Virus record (IMG/VR): IMGVR_UViG_3300036791_000325 | Span: 1-39,254 of that record | Origin: a virus | Reading direction: 5' to 3' (one strand) | Length of the DNA: 39,254 nt | Part shown: in pieces, positions 6,955 through 16,100 of the stretch | Layout: each line of letters begins with the position of its first letter | How positions within the stretch are numbered: the stretch's first letter is position 1 | The notes under the pieces: generated by a model | The model's database searches: none | The model's input: the letters and a program-made list of their open reading frames with translations, nothing else | What the model was told of the DNA's origin: nothing | Translations under genes and position numbers: made by a program

Positions 6955-8839
6955 TTTCAGCGGTTATGCTACTAAGGCTGGACTCCAATGTTCTGACGGT
7001 AGGACCATCATGCCTGGTGCTTTCAAACATCAGGATAAAATGCGGGTTCCTCTCGTTTGGCAACATGGTCATTCTGACCCGGAGAATGTTCTTGGTCACG
7101 CCGTCCTCGAAAATCGAGATGATGGGGTCTATACATACGGATTTTTCAATAAATCAACCAAAGCGGTTCATACAAAGAGTCTTCTTGACCATGGCGACAT
7201 TACCATGCTTTCTATTTGGGCCAACGAGCTTGTTGAGAGGTCTGGGAAAGTTCTTCATGGAGCAATTAGGGAAGTAAGTCTTGTTCTATCTGGTGCTAAT
7301 CCTGGTGCGCTAATTGAAAACGTTACAATTCATCACGCAGACGATGAAAACGTTACTCTTGAAGATGAAGCAATTATTTATACAGGTCTCGAAATCGAGC
7401 ATGCTGATGCTACAGCTAGTTCTGGCGATAATACTGGTGATAATACTGGTGACGGCGAGACAATTCAAGATGTTTATGATTCAATGACTGATAAACAAAA
7501 AGAAGTTCTACATTATATGCTTGCTCAAGCGCTTGATTCTGGCGAAGGCGATAATACTGATAATACTGGCAATGCTGATAATACAGACCAAATGCAGCAG
7601 GATAATGTTAACAAGGATTCCAACAAATCTGATCAGGAAGGTAGCTCAATGACCCGCAACGTTTTCGAGAGTGGCGATAAGAGCCCCAACTCGCCAGTTA
7701 TCTCACATTCAGATATTCAGGGCATTGTTGCTGATGCCACCAAGACTGGATCTCTTAAGCAAGCCGTTGAGAATTATGCTCTTGCTCACGGTATCAATCA
7801 GATTGACACGCTTTTCCCAGAAGCCACCGCTCTTACAACTGCTCCTGAATTCTATACTCGTCGCACAGAGTGGGTAAATTCAGTTCTTAATGGAGCGGGA
7901 AAATCTCCATTTAGCCGAGTGAAGACCCACTGGGCGGATCTTACTTATGACGATGCTAGGGCAAAAGGCTACATTACGGGAGATGTTAAGAAAGAACAGT
8001 TTTTCGGAACTGCTCGTCGAGAGACTTCGCCGCAAACCATTTATAAGAAGCAGCAGCTTGATCGTGATGACGTTCTTGACATCACCGATTTCGATGTCGT
8101 TGCTTGGATGAAGAGCGAAATGCGGCTCTTGCTTGATGAAGAGATTGCTAGGGCAATTTTGATTGGCGACGGTCGTGATGTTGCTTCTGATGAAAAGATC
8201 AAAGAGGATCGAGTTCGTCCTATTGCTACCGACGATCCAATCTTTACCATTCAAGTCCTTTGTGATCTTGCAGCTGGTGATATTTCTGATTTTGTCGATG
8301 CTGTTATTCAATATCGGTCACAGTATCGTGGTACTGGCTTGCCAACGATGTATACCACTGAGCATCTTATTTCGCAAGTTATGTTGGTGAAAGACACGTT
8401 GGGTCGTCGTCTTTATACTTCATTGGATCAATTTGCTTCAGAGCTTCGTGTAAGCGCTGTTGTTCCTGTTGAAGTTTTCACAGATGATAGTACTGGTTTG
8501 CTTGCGCTTCTTGTTAATCCTGCAGACTATAATATTGGCGCAGATAAGGGTGGGCAAGTCAATCTATTCGATGATTTTGATATTGACTACAATCAATACA
8601 AATATCTGATAGAGACTCGTGTGTCAGGAGCTTTGGTCAAGCTGAAGTCGGCGATAGCTGTTCGGCAAGGAACGTTTGTTCCTCCTGATACCGGTTCTTA
8701 TGGGCATATTATTTCTCCTGAGCCGCCTAATGCACGACAGAGCGTTCCTCCTGTTCATGGTTCTCTGCCAGATGCAGCAGGAGGTACCCAAGATTCTCCA
8801 ACTAGAAGCACAAAGCCTTCTTCTCCTGAAGGAAGCTAA
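6944..8839 (+). CDS. Prohead protease fused to major capsid protein
   Basis: 631 residues. The ATG at 6944 follows GAAAGGA by a good distance and lies inside the end of the portal gene. Residues 1-125 are a HK97-type (S78/U35) prohead protease: VPLVWQHGHSDP carries H41/H43 and ITMLSIWAN carries S90, matching the His-Ser spacing of the family. An acidic low-complexity linker rich in Gly-Asp-Asn-Thr covers about 155-235. From about residue 236 the sequence (MTRNVFESGDKSP...) is an HK97-fold major capsid protein with an N-terminal helical delta-domain-like part. Self-cleavage would separate them. An internal start at 7649 may also give free capsid protein. Confidence 0.85.
   Translation: MEADFSGYATKAGLQCSDGRTIMPGAFKHQDKMRVPLVWQHGHSDPENVLGHAVLENRDDGVYTYGFFNKSTKAVHTKSLLDHGDITMLSIWANELVERSGKVLHGAIREVSLVLSGANPGALIENVTIHHADDENVTLEDEAIIYTGLEIEHADATASSGDNTGDNTGDGETIQDVYDSMTDKQKEVLHYMLAQALDSGEGDNTDNTGNADNTDQMQQDNVNKDSNKSDQEGSSMTRNVFESGDKSPNSPVISHSDIQGIVADATKTGSLKQAVENYALAHGINQIDTLFPEATALTTAPEFYTRRTEWVNSVLNGAGKSPFSRVKTHWADLTYDDARAKGYITGDVKKEQFFGTARRETSPQTIYKKQQLDRDDVLDITDFDVVAWMKSEMRLLLDEEIARAILIGDGRDVASDEKIKEDRVRPIATDDPIFTIQVLCDLAAGDISDFVDAVIQYRSQYRGTGLPTMYTTEHLISQVMLVKDTLGRRLYTSLDQFASELRVSAVVPVEVFTDDSTGLLALLVNPADYNIGADKGGQVNLFDDFDIDYNQYKYLIETRVSGALVKLKSAIAVRQGTFVPPDTGSYGHIISPEPPNARQSVPPVHGSLPDAAGGTQDSPTRSTKPSSPEGS
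7634..7651 (+). promoter_or_regulatory. Internal ribosome site and start for free capsid protein
   Basis: AGGAAGG lies six to seven bases before an in-frame ATG at 7649 inside the fusion gene, at the boundary between the acidic linker and the capsid domain. Starting here would give a 396-residue capsid protein, close to normal size, without the protease. This would let the phage make far more capsid than protease from one gene. It is inferred from sequence only. Confidence 0.5.
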
Positions 8840-8858
8840 TTGAGCTAAAGGAGTTCTG

Positions 8859-9188
8859 ATGGCACGGTTCTTTGGAGAGGTTGGCTATGGTGATACTATA
8901 GAAACCCCAGCCGATTCTGGTGTTTTTCAAGATGTTATTACTGAATTTGGATATTATGGTGATGTAACAAGAAATACCAGAAAATTGGAACCCGGAGAAA
9001 GTCTAAACGATGATATAACTGTCGGTAACTCGATTAGTATTGTCGCTGATGATTATGCCATTGAACATTTCTTTAAAATCAAATACGTTAGATGGGCCGG
9101 GACTCTTTGGACAGTGAAAAGTGTTGAAGTAAGGAGTCCTCGGCTCATTCTGAGTTTAGGGAGTGTTTATAATGGGCAAACGCCTTGA
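8859..9188 (+). CDS. Head closure / head-tail stopper protein
   Basis: 109 residues after AAAGGAG. The pattern MARFFGEVGYGDTIET...YYGDVTRNTRKLE...DDITVGNSISIVAD and the ending RLILSLGSVYNGQTP matches a small neck-protein family I recognise from Gram-positive phages, placed directly after the major capsid gene. It is expected to close the portal channel and join the tail. No enzyme motif. The next gene starts inside its last codons, so the two are coupled. Confidence 0.65.
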   Translation: MARFFGEVGYGDTIETPADSGVFQDVITEFGYYGDVTRNTRKLEPGESLNDDITVGNSISIVADDYAIEHFFKIKYVRWAGTLWTVKSVEVRSPRLILSLGSVYNGQTP

Positions 9189-9477
9189 TCTACAAGCTCT
9201 TTTAGTAAGTGTTTCAGGCATTGATAACGTATATTTCCAACCACCTCCCACTGTGCAAATGAAATACCCATGTATTGTTTATCATCGTGATTATGAACAA
9301 TTTAATCATGCTGATGATATTCCTTATATGCGCAGAAGACGTTATATGGTAACAGTTATCGATAAAAATCCTGACAGTGAAATACTTGATAAGATTTCGG
9401 AATTGCCATTATGCGCATATGATCGATTTTATACTGCAGACAATCTAAATCACGATGTTTACAAACTTTTCTTCTAA
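9172..9477 (+). CDS. Tail terminator / tail completion protein
   Basis: 101 residues from the ATG at 9172, preceded by TTAGGGAG; an upstream in-frame GTG is less well placed. VYFQPPPTVQMKYPCIVYHRDY and the ending ADNLNHDVYKLFF are typical of a small tail-completion family located between head closure and major tail protein in Gram-positive siphoviruses. It probably caps the tail tube at the neck. It overlaps the preceding gene. Confidence 0.65.
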   Translation: MGKRLDLQALLVSVSGIDNVYFQPPPTVQMKYPCIVYHRDYEQFNHADDIPYMRRRRYMVTVIDKNPDSEILDKISELPLCAYDRFYTADNLNHDVYKLFF

Positions 9478-9488
9478 GGAGAAACAAA

Positions 9489-10355
9489 ATGCCCGCACTA
9501 GTTTGGGATCTTGTTGGTGATCGTTTCTACGAAACTGGCATTGACCATGGCGTTCTTTATATTCCAGACGCTGATGGTGTTTATGCTAGTGGTGTTCCAT
9601 GGAATGGTCTCACAACCGTAACTGAAAGCCCTAGTGGAGCTGAACCAAATGCTCAATACGCCGATAACATCAAATACCTGAACCTCATTTCAGTTGAGGA
9701 ATTCGGTGCTACAATTGACGCATTCACTTATCCTCCTGAGTTTTCAGAATTTGATGGTCTTGGTGTTCCTACACCAGGCGTGTTTGTTGGGCAACAGCCT
9801 CGTAAAACGTTTGGGCTGTCGTATCGTAGCAGAATTGGCAATGATCTTTCAGGCGATAGTTACGGTTATAAACTTCATCTTGTTTATGGATGTATTGCTA
9901 CTCCATCGGAGAAAGCTTTTAACACAGTTAACGATTCTCCTGAAGCCATTGCTTTCAGTTGGACTATCTCTACAACTCCTGTTCCAGTATCCAATTATAA
10001 GCCAACTTCATTGATGGTAGTTGATTCGACCATGGTCGACAAAGCTGGTCTTGCATCCCTTGAGGCCGAACTTTATGGAGGCGATGCATCAGAGGCCAAG
10101 CTTCCTCTTCCAGATGAGGTAATTACCCTCTTGGGGGTCAACCTTGCCACTGGCGCAACATCCGGTGCACCAGGAACTTGGACTCCTCCTGGAGCCGCTC
10201 CTCCATCAAATGTTCCTGCTTTGCAAGCATCTCTTATTGCCGCCGCACCTACTACTCCTTGGGTAACTGGAGAGTATGTTCAAACTGGAGCTAGTGGAGT
10301 TGCTGGCCAAGCTTATTGGGATGGAACAGCTTGGACTTCTGGAAAAGCTCCTTGA
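9489..10355 (+). CDS. Major tail protein
   Basis: 288 residues after AAGGAG. The first 215 residues form the tube-subunit domain, beginning ALVWDLVGDRFYETGIDHGVLY. The C-terminal part from about residue 220 is Ala/Pro/Gly-rich and ends in a small domain (TGEYVQTGASGVAGQAYWDG) that may stick out from the tail. It is a paralogue of the protein at 10933, which lacks this tail and has another C-terminal extension. It would polymerise around the tape measure. Confidence 0.8.
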   Translation: MPALVWDLVGDRFYETGIDHGVLYIPDADGVYASGVPWNGLTTVTESPSGAEPNAQYADNIKYLNLISVEEFGATIDAFTYPPEFSEFDGLGVPTPGVFVGQQPRKTFGLSYRSRIGNDLSGDSYGYKLHLVYGCIATPSEKAFNTVNDSPEAIAFSWTISTTPVPVSNYKPTSLMVVDSTMVDKAGLASLEAELYGGDASEAKLPLPDEVITLLGVNLATGATSGAPGTWTPPGAAPPSNVPALQASLIAAAPTTPWVTGEYVQTGASGVAGQAYWDGTAWTSGKAP

Positions 10356-10378
10356 TTTGATTGATAGGAGATTGGAGA

Positions 10379-10921
10379 ATGCTCAAAATTATTATTCTTG
10401 GAACCGAATACTTCAATGAAGAGACAGAAACTTTCGAATCTGTTGGAGACTTTGAATTGAAGTTAGAGCATTCTCTGATCTCACTGTCAAAATGGGAGTC
10501 GATTCACCAGACCCCGTTTTTAACAAGCCAACCAAAAACTACACGAGAAATTTTTTCTTATATTGAATCAATGATTATTACTAAAAGTTATCCAGAAAAT
10601 TTGTTTAATAGACTTAGTAAACAAAACATAGAGGATATTAACAATTATATTGAGTCTAAAGAATCAGCAACAACCTTTGGCTCAATGCCAGAAAGAAAAG
10701 GTAGAGGCGAAGTAATTACGGCAGAATTAATTTATTATTGGATGGTTGCATTTCAAATTCCATTCGAATGTGAAAAGTGGCATCTTAATAGATTATTTGC
10801 TTTAATACGTATTTGTAACATCAAGAATACAAAACCAACAAAGATGAGTCGAAACGAGATCGCGCAGAGAAATAGAGAGCTTAACGATAAGCGTCGAGCG
10901 GAACTTAACACAAGAGGTTGA
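10379..10921 (+). CDS. Tail assembly chaperone-like (Gp15-type) protein
   Basis: 180 residues. The ATG at 10379 follows GGAGATTGGAGA; an earlier in-frame TTG lies inside the ribosome site. The features LKIIILGTEYFNEETE, LEHSLISLSKWESIHQTPFL, ELIYYWMVAFQIPFECEKWHLNRL and the following RICNIKN are typical of a family between major tail protein and tape measure in Gram-positive phages, thought to act as a tail assembly chaperone. The basic C terminus ends at a TTGA overlap with the region before the next gene. No programmed frameshift into the next gene was seen. Confidence 0.55.
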   Translation: MLKIIILGTEYFNEETETFESVGDFELKLEHSLISLSKWESIHQTPFLTSQPKTTREIFSYIESMIITKSYPENLFNRLSKQNIEDINNYIESKESATTFGSMPERKGRGEVITAELIYYWMVAFQIPFECEKWHLNRLFALIRICNIKNTKPTKMSRNEIAQRNRELNDKRRAELNTRG

Positions 10922-10932
10922 TTGGAGTCCAA

Positions 10933-11760
10933 ATGACTGCACTTGTCTGGGATGAAACTGGGAAACACTTTTATGAGACTGCTGTTAGTAAGGGCGTTTT
11001 TTATGATTCATCCGGTATTGGAACCTCTTGGAACGGCCTTACTTCTATTGAAGAAAATGTATCAAATTCAGTTCAACCAATTTACTTTGACGGAATTAAG
11101 TTTAATGACATTGTAACAAATGGGGATTTTTCAGGAATTTTAAAAGCGTGGACTTTTCCTGATGAATTTCTTCCATATGAAGGAATTATAGAAGAGCAAA
11201 CTGGTTTTTTCATTGCAGATCAACCAACAAGTAGATTTGGTTTATCATATCAAACTAAACTTGGAAACGATATTGAAGGATTAGAATACGGTTACAAAAT
11301 TCATCTTTTGTATAATCTGACTGCTCTTCCATCGCAAAGAACATATCAAACTTTGACACAAGATGTAAGCCCATTGGAATTTGAATGGACTATTACTGGA
11401 ATTCCGGAATCTATTGAGAATTATAGACCTACAGTTCATGTTATATTTGATAGTACAAAATTGGATAGTTGGCTTCTTGAAGATTTAGAAGGAATTATTT
11501 ATGGGGACGAGGATAGCGATGCTTATCTTCCTCCATTAAAGGGTCTTGCTACATTTATCAGGAAATGGGATCGTCTTATCATTACTGATCATGGTGATGG
11601 CACATGGAGTGCAGAATCGGCTCGAGAAGGTCAAATCATTATGCTGGATGATACAACGTTTGAAATTACAGCAGACACGGCAATTTATTTGGATCCCGAT
11701 ACATATACTATAAGTAGCAGCGACAAAAATGAGGAGGATGTAAATACATGGCGACTATAA
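10933..11760 (+). CDS. Second major-tail-protein paralogue
   Basis: 275 residues. It aligns with the protein at 9489 along its first 200 residues: ALVWDETGKHFYETAVSKGVFY against ALVWDLVGDRFYETGIDHGVLY, later RFGLSYQTKLGNDIEGLEYGYKIHL against TFGLSYRSRIGNDLSGDSYGYKLHL. Its C-terminal extension (about 215-275) differs and looks like a small beta domain (TDHGDGTWSAESAREG). It may form a minor ring in the tail tube, decorate the tail, or be an alternative tube subunit. The ATG at 10933 is better placed than the TTG at 10918. Confidence 0.75.
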   Translation: MTALVWDETGKHFYETAVSKGVFYDSSGIGTSWNGLTSIEENVSNSVQPIYFDGIKFNDIVTNGDFSGILKAWTFPDEFLPYEGIIEEQTGFFIADQPTSRFGLSYQTKLGNDIEGLEYGYKIHLLYNLTALPSQRTYQTLTQDVSPLEFEWTITGIPESIENYRPTVHVIFDSTKLDSWLLEDLEGIIYGDEDSDAYLPPLKGLATFIRKWDRLIITDHGDGTWSAESAREGQIIMLDDTTFEITADTAIYLDPDTYTISSSDKNEEDVNTWRL

Positions 11761-12440
11761 CTGGTTTTACTGCCGAACGTATGCTTGTGATTGAAAACGA
11801 AACTGTTATTGATGGTGAAGTCCAAGGCGATAATCTTCATCTTATTCAACGAGGTGGAACAGTCATAGATGCTGGAAACGTTCGTGGTGCTACAGGTCCT
11901 CCAGGTACTAATGGCACTAATGGAGTTGATGGAGTACAAGGTCCTCCAGGTTCTGATGGATTAGGAGTTCCTATTGGTGGATCAGTAGGACAATTGTTAA
12001 CTAAAAATTCTGATATTGATAATGATTCATCATGGCAACCTCCGTATGTTGATGCAACTTTACCAAAAGGTATCGTAATGCGAGCTGGCGCTGGATCCGG
12101 GGTTTGCCAAGCACCTTATGTGACGATGTGGACTCCACCACCATTTCCTGTAGAAGCTGGTCGATATTATCTTGTTTGTTTTACAGGAAATTTTGGCCAG
12201 GTTACTACCGCTGCTACAAGTTCGACTGTAGATATGCGAGACTGGGCTGCTCCAGAATGGCGTCGTACTCTTCATGGTGGGCAAATTCCGCTTAATACCG
12301 CTAATATTTGGAGTATAGCAGAAGTATTTCAAGCACGAGCTGGCCAACTTACTCAGCAAATGTTAATTACTGGAGGTGTAAGCCCAGGAGAGCTTCGTTT
12401 ATCTAGTGCTTACATAACTGTATACGACATGGGTCTTTAA
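11748..12440 (+). CDS. Collagen-like minor tail / receptor-binding fibre protein
   Basis: 230 residues after AGGAGG. An N-terminal beta domain (about 1-42) is followed by Gly-X-Y repeats (GATGPPGTNGTNG and onward, about 46-72), a short motif GGSVGQLLTKNSDIDNDSSW, and a C-terminal beta-rich head of about 130 residues. This is the layout of trimeric fibre tips. The GQxLxKxSD motif is shared with the protein at 379. It overlaps the preceding gene by 13 bases. Receptor binding is a reasonable inference, not shown. Confidence 0.7.
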   Translation: MATITGFTAERMLVIENETVIDGEVQGDNLHLIQRGGTVIDAGNVRGATGPPGTNGTNGVDGVQGPPGSDGLGVPIGGSVGQLLTKNSDIDNDSSWQPPYVDATLPKGIVMRAGAGSGVCQAPYVTMWTPPPFPVEAGRYYLVCFTGNFGQVTTAATSSTVDMRDWAAPEWRRTLHGGQIPLNTANIWSIAEVFQARAGQLTQQMLITGGVSPGELRLSSAYITVYDMGL

Positions 12441-12451
12441 AAAGGAGAATT

Positions 12452-12790
12452 ATGAGTTATCATACGCAAGCTATGCTTCAAAACAATCCGGATTTCCAAG
12501 CTCGTGTTCATTCAGTAAATCTTCAACAAGCTTATATTTACAAGGATTCCCAACTAGAGGATCATAAATCCTTGGCAAATGATATTATGCGTAACGAATC
12601 TACTTCAGGATCTGTATTTATTCGTCTAGATGCTGGTGGCCCAGGAATCGCTGATAAAGTAGAACAACCAAATGGAGATATAGATCAATCATTGGTAACA
12701 GATGAAGATTTGCTTAGTTTGACTCAAGCAAATTGGCCCGTAGTAGCTGCTCTATATTTCAATACGGATGGTACTCCTATTGGAGGGTAA
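12452..12790 (+). CDS. Conserved tail-region protein of unknown function
   Basis: 112 residues after AAAGGAG. The sequence runs MLQNNPDFQARVHS through VFIRLDAGGPGIADKV to LVTDEDLLSLTQANWPVVAALYF. I recognise this combination as recurring in phage structural operons, without a known role. No membrane or enzyme motif. It lies between the fibre gene and a gp10-like tail gene. Confidence 0.6.
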   Translation: MSYHTQAMLQNNPDFQARVHSVNLQQAYIYKDSQLEDHKSLANDIMRNESTSGSVFIRLDAGGPGIADKVEQPNGDIDQSLVTDEDLLSLTQANWPVVAALYFNTDGTPIGG

Positions 12791-12795
12791 ACGCC

Positions 12796-13173
12796 ATGAT
12801 TTCTGCCAGCGTAACAGGATCGTTTAACAAAACTGAAAAGTTTTTAGATTTCTTAAAAACAGATAAAATGTTTAGTGGTTTGCCTGCTGGTGGACGTCAA
12901 GGTGTAGATGCCCTTTCAAGAGCTACTCCAAGAGAAACTGGTTTGGCAGCTAGTTCTTGGGGTTATGAAATTGTTAAAGAATCTGGAATGCATAGAATTT
13001 GGTGGTATAACACTGATATAGAAGGCGGCGTAAATGTTGCTGTGCTTATTCAGTATGGCCATGGAACCGGAACTGGTGGTTATGTTCCTCCTAGAGACTA
13101 TATTAATCCAGCAATGAGATCGGTATTTGATAATTTGGTTGATTATGTTTGGAAGGAGGTGGAAAATGGCTAG
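12796..13173 (+). CDS. HK97 gp10-like tail component
   Basis: 125 residues from the ATG at 12796; an upstream in-frame ATG lies inside the preceding gene. The C-terminal motif VAVLIQYGHGTGTGGYVPPRDYINPAM is characteristic of HK97 gp10-like neck/tail proteins. It normally sits just after the neck genes, but here it lies immediately before the tape measure gene and overlaps it. Confidence 0.65.
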   Translation: MISASVTGSFNKTEKFLDFLKTDKMFSGLPAGGRQGVDALSRATPRETGLAASSWGYEIVKESGMHRIWWYNTDIEGGVNVAVLIQYGHGTGTGGYVPPRDYINPAMRSVFDNLVDYVWKEVENG

Positions 13174-16100
13174 TGTAGATGAACGTGTTGTCAAGATGAC
13201 CTTTGACAACGCTTCGTTTGAAAGAAGAATAAGCTCCACAATTGACAGTATAAATCAACTGGATAAAGCTCTTCAACTTAAAGGTGCTGCAAAAGGAATT
13301 TCAGAAGTTGGAGACGCCGCCGATCATGTAAATTTGGGTGGAATGGCCGATGCTGTTGAAAACATTAGTCATAAATTCTCTGCTCTAGGTGCAATTGGAT
13401 TTACTGTTATTCAAACCCTTACCAATAAAGGTTTGGGATTTATAGAAAACGTAGGTAAGAAAGCTTTAGGATCTATATTTGAAGGTGGTACTACAAGAGC
13501 TAAAAATCTCGAGCAGGCAAGATTTCTATTTGAAGGTCTTGGTGCTGATGTAGAAGCATCAATGGAAAGCGCAAGAAAAGCTGTAGTTGGTACAGCTTAT
13601 GGTCTTGACGAAGCCGCTAAGACTGCTGCTCAGTTTGGTGGTTCTGGAATTAAAGCTGGCGACGAAATGACAGCCGCTCTTCGTGGCGTTGCTGGTGTTG
13701 CTGGAATGACTGGTAGTTCGTTCTCCGAAATATCTGATATTTTCACTGCTGCTGCCGGCCAGGGTAAAGTAACTGGTTATACCCTAGAACGAATCTCAAT
13801 GCGAGGCATAAATGTTGCCGCACAATTGGGAAAACAGTTGGGAAAGACAGAACCGCAAATTCGCCAAATGGCTCGAGATGGCGAGATTGACTTTAAAACC
13901 TTTGCTAAGGCTATGGACGACGCCTTTGGTAAGCATGCGCAGGAAGCTAATAAGACATATGTAGGTTCTTTAGCTAATATGAAAGCTGCCTTGTCTAGGC
14001 TTGGCGCTGCCTTTATGACCCCCCATTTGACGCAGCAAAGAGATTTGTTTAATGCCATTTCACCTAAGGTGGATGATTTTACAAAGGCAATGAAGCCTCT
14101 AATTAAAACATTTATGGATCTAAAAGGGGTTGCTACTGGAAATCTTATTAAACAAATAAATGGATTGAGTTTTGCTAATTTAACCAAAGCTATTCCTAAT
14201 TTCTCTGCTGGTCTTAAAGAATTATATCAATCTTTTAGTAAAATTCTTAGTATTGCTGGAAAATCATTCAAAGAAATCTTTCCTTCTTCATCAACTTCAA
14301 TTATTATTACACTTGCTAATGCTTTTAAGAAATTGGCTGATCATCTTGTAATAACTAAAGATGCTGCTACTAAAATTGGAACTGTTTTCAAAGGTATATT
14401 TTCTATTCTAAGCATTGCTTGGTCAATTGTAAAAGAAGGCATAAAATTTATTGCTTCATTGGTTGGTGCACTTCTTGGTCTTGGTGGTGGACCAATTAGT
14501 GACATGTTTCTAAAAGTAGCTAATTTCTTCACTGCATTGAATAAGGGAATTGCTTCTCCTGGTAATATAAAGAAATTCTTTGATACTTTAACAAATGCGG
14601 TTAAGGTGCCGATTGCTTTTATCCAAGATCTTAAAGATAAAATTATTTCTTTCTTCAAGAGTGATCCTGTTGATAAAGTTTCACCAGCTTTTGGTAGAGT
14701 TGGCGATAGATTTGCTTCACTAAAAGATGGTTTGGGTAAATTAGGGGATATTTGGGCTCCTCTTTCAAAAGCTTTGGGTAAAGTTGGCGAAGTTCTTAAT
14801 ACTGCTTTACAAAAAATTGGCGGATTTTTCAAAGATCTTGGGAAGAATATTGCTTCATTTATGAAATCAGGAGATTTTAAGCCAGTTCTTGATACAATAA
14901 ATACCGCCCTGCTTGGTGGAATCGCTCTTCTTATTGCTAGATTCCTTAAAGGCGGCATAAATATTAATGTTGCGCAAGGACTTATGGATAAAATTGGCGG
15001 CATGTTTGACCAACTTACTGGTGTGCTTAAAGCAATGGAAACAAACATCAATGCAAGCACTTTAATGAAAATTGCCGAAGCTATGGGCATATTAACACTT
15101 TCTGTTATTGCTCTTTCTTTGATTGATTCGGCTAAATTAACTAAAGCTTTAACAGCAATGGCAGTTGGTTTTGGTGAATTACTTGGTGCATTTGCTATTT
15201 TGCAAAAAGTAACTGGAACTTCAGGATCAGTTAAATTTGCAGCTATTGCTGTTGGATTGCAAATTCTTGCTGGAGCAATGTTAATTCTTTCATTGGCGGT
15301 TGCACTTTTGGCTCAGCTTAGTTGGAATGATCTTGAAAAAGGCATGGGCGCAATACTTATCTTGCTTGGTTCAATGGTTGGAGTGTCGCTTCTTCTTGAA
15401 GGGAAAGGTCCTACTCTAGCTGCTGCAGGCGTTGGAATTATAGGAATTGCAACTGGAATAGCTATATTGGCTGGAGCCGTAAAACTTTTCGGAACTATGA
15501 GTTACGAAGCAATTGGTAAAGGCTTGGCTGGTGTTGCTGGTGGTCTTCTTGTAATTGCAGCAGTTATGAAACTTATGCCTCTAACTATGCCGCTTATAGG
15601 TGTTGGACTACTAATGGTTTCGTTTAGCTTGGATGTTTTAGCTGGCGCAATGAAAAAGATGGCAAAGTTGTCCTGGGGAGAAATTGGCAAAGGTTTGGCT
15701 GGAATTGCCGGGGCTTTAGTTATTATTGCGTTGGCAATGAATCTTATGCCGACAACTATGGTTCTTACTGCTGCTGGATTGCTTCTTGTAGCAATTGCCT
15801 TGCAAGGAATATCTAAAGCTTTAGCGGCTGTTGGTGGATTGTCATGGGGAGAAATTGCTAAAGGTCTTGTAGGTATTGCTGGGGCTTTGGTCCTTCTTGC
15901 AGCGGCTATGTACGTTATGCAAGGCACTATTCTTGGTGCAGTAGCTATGACAATTGCTGCAGCAGCCTTAACTATTCTTATTGGAGTTATTAAAGGATTT
16001 GCTGGAGTAAGTTGGGGAGATTTATTGCATGGACTTGCTGCGCTTGCACTAGCACTTGCTGCAATTGCCTTAGCTTCCATTGCTCTTTCTCCTGCAGTTC

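Noticed and set aside
10902-10935. Programmed frameshift between the chaperone-like gene and the next gene
   Set aside because: No slippery heptamer is visible at the end of the first gene, and the second gene has its own ribosome site and is a tail-protein paralogue.
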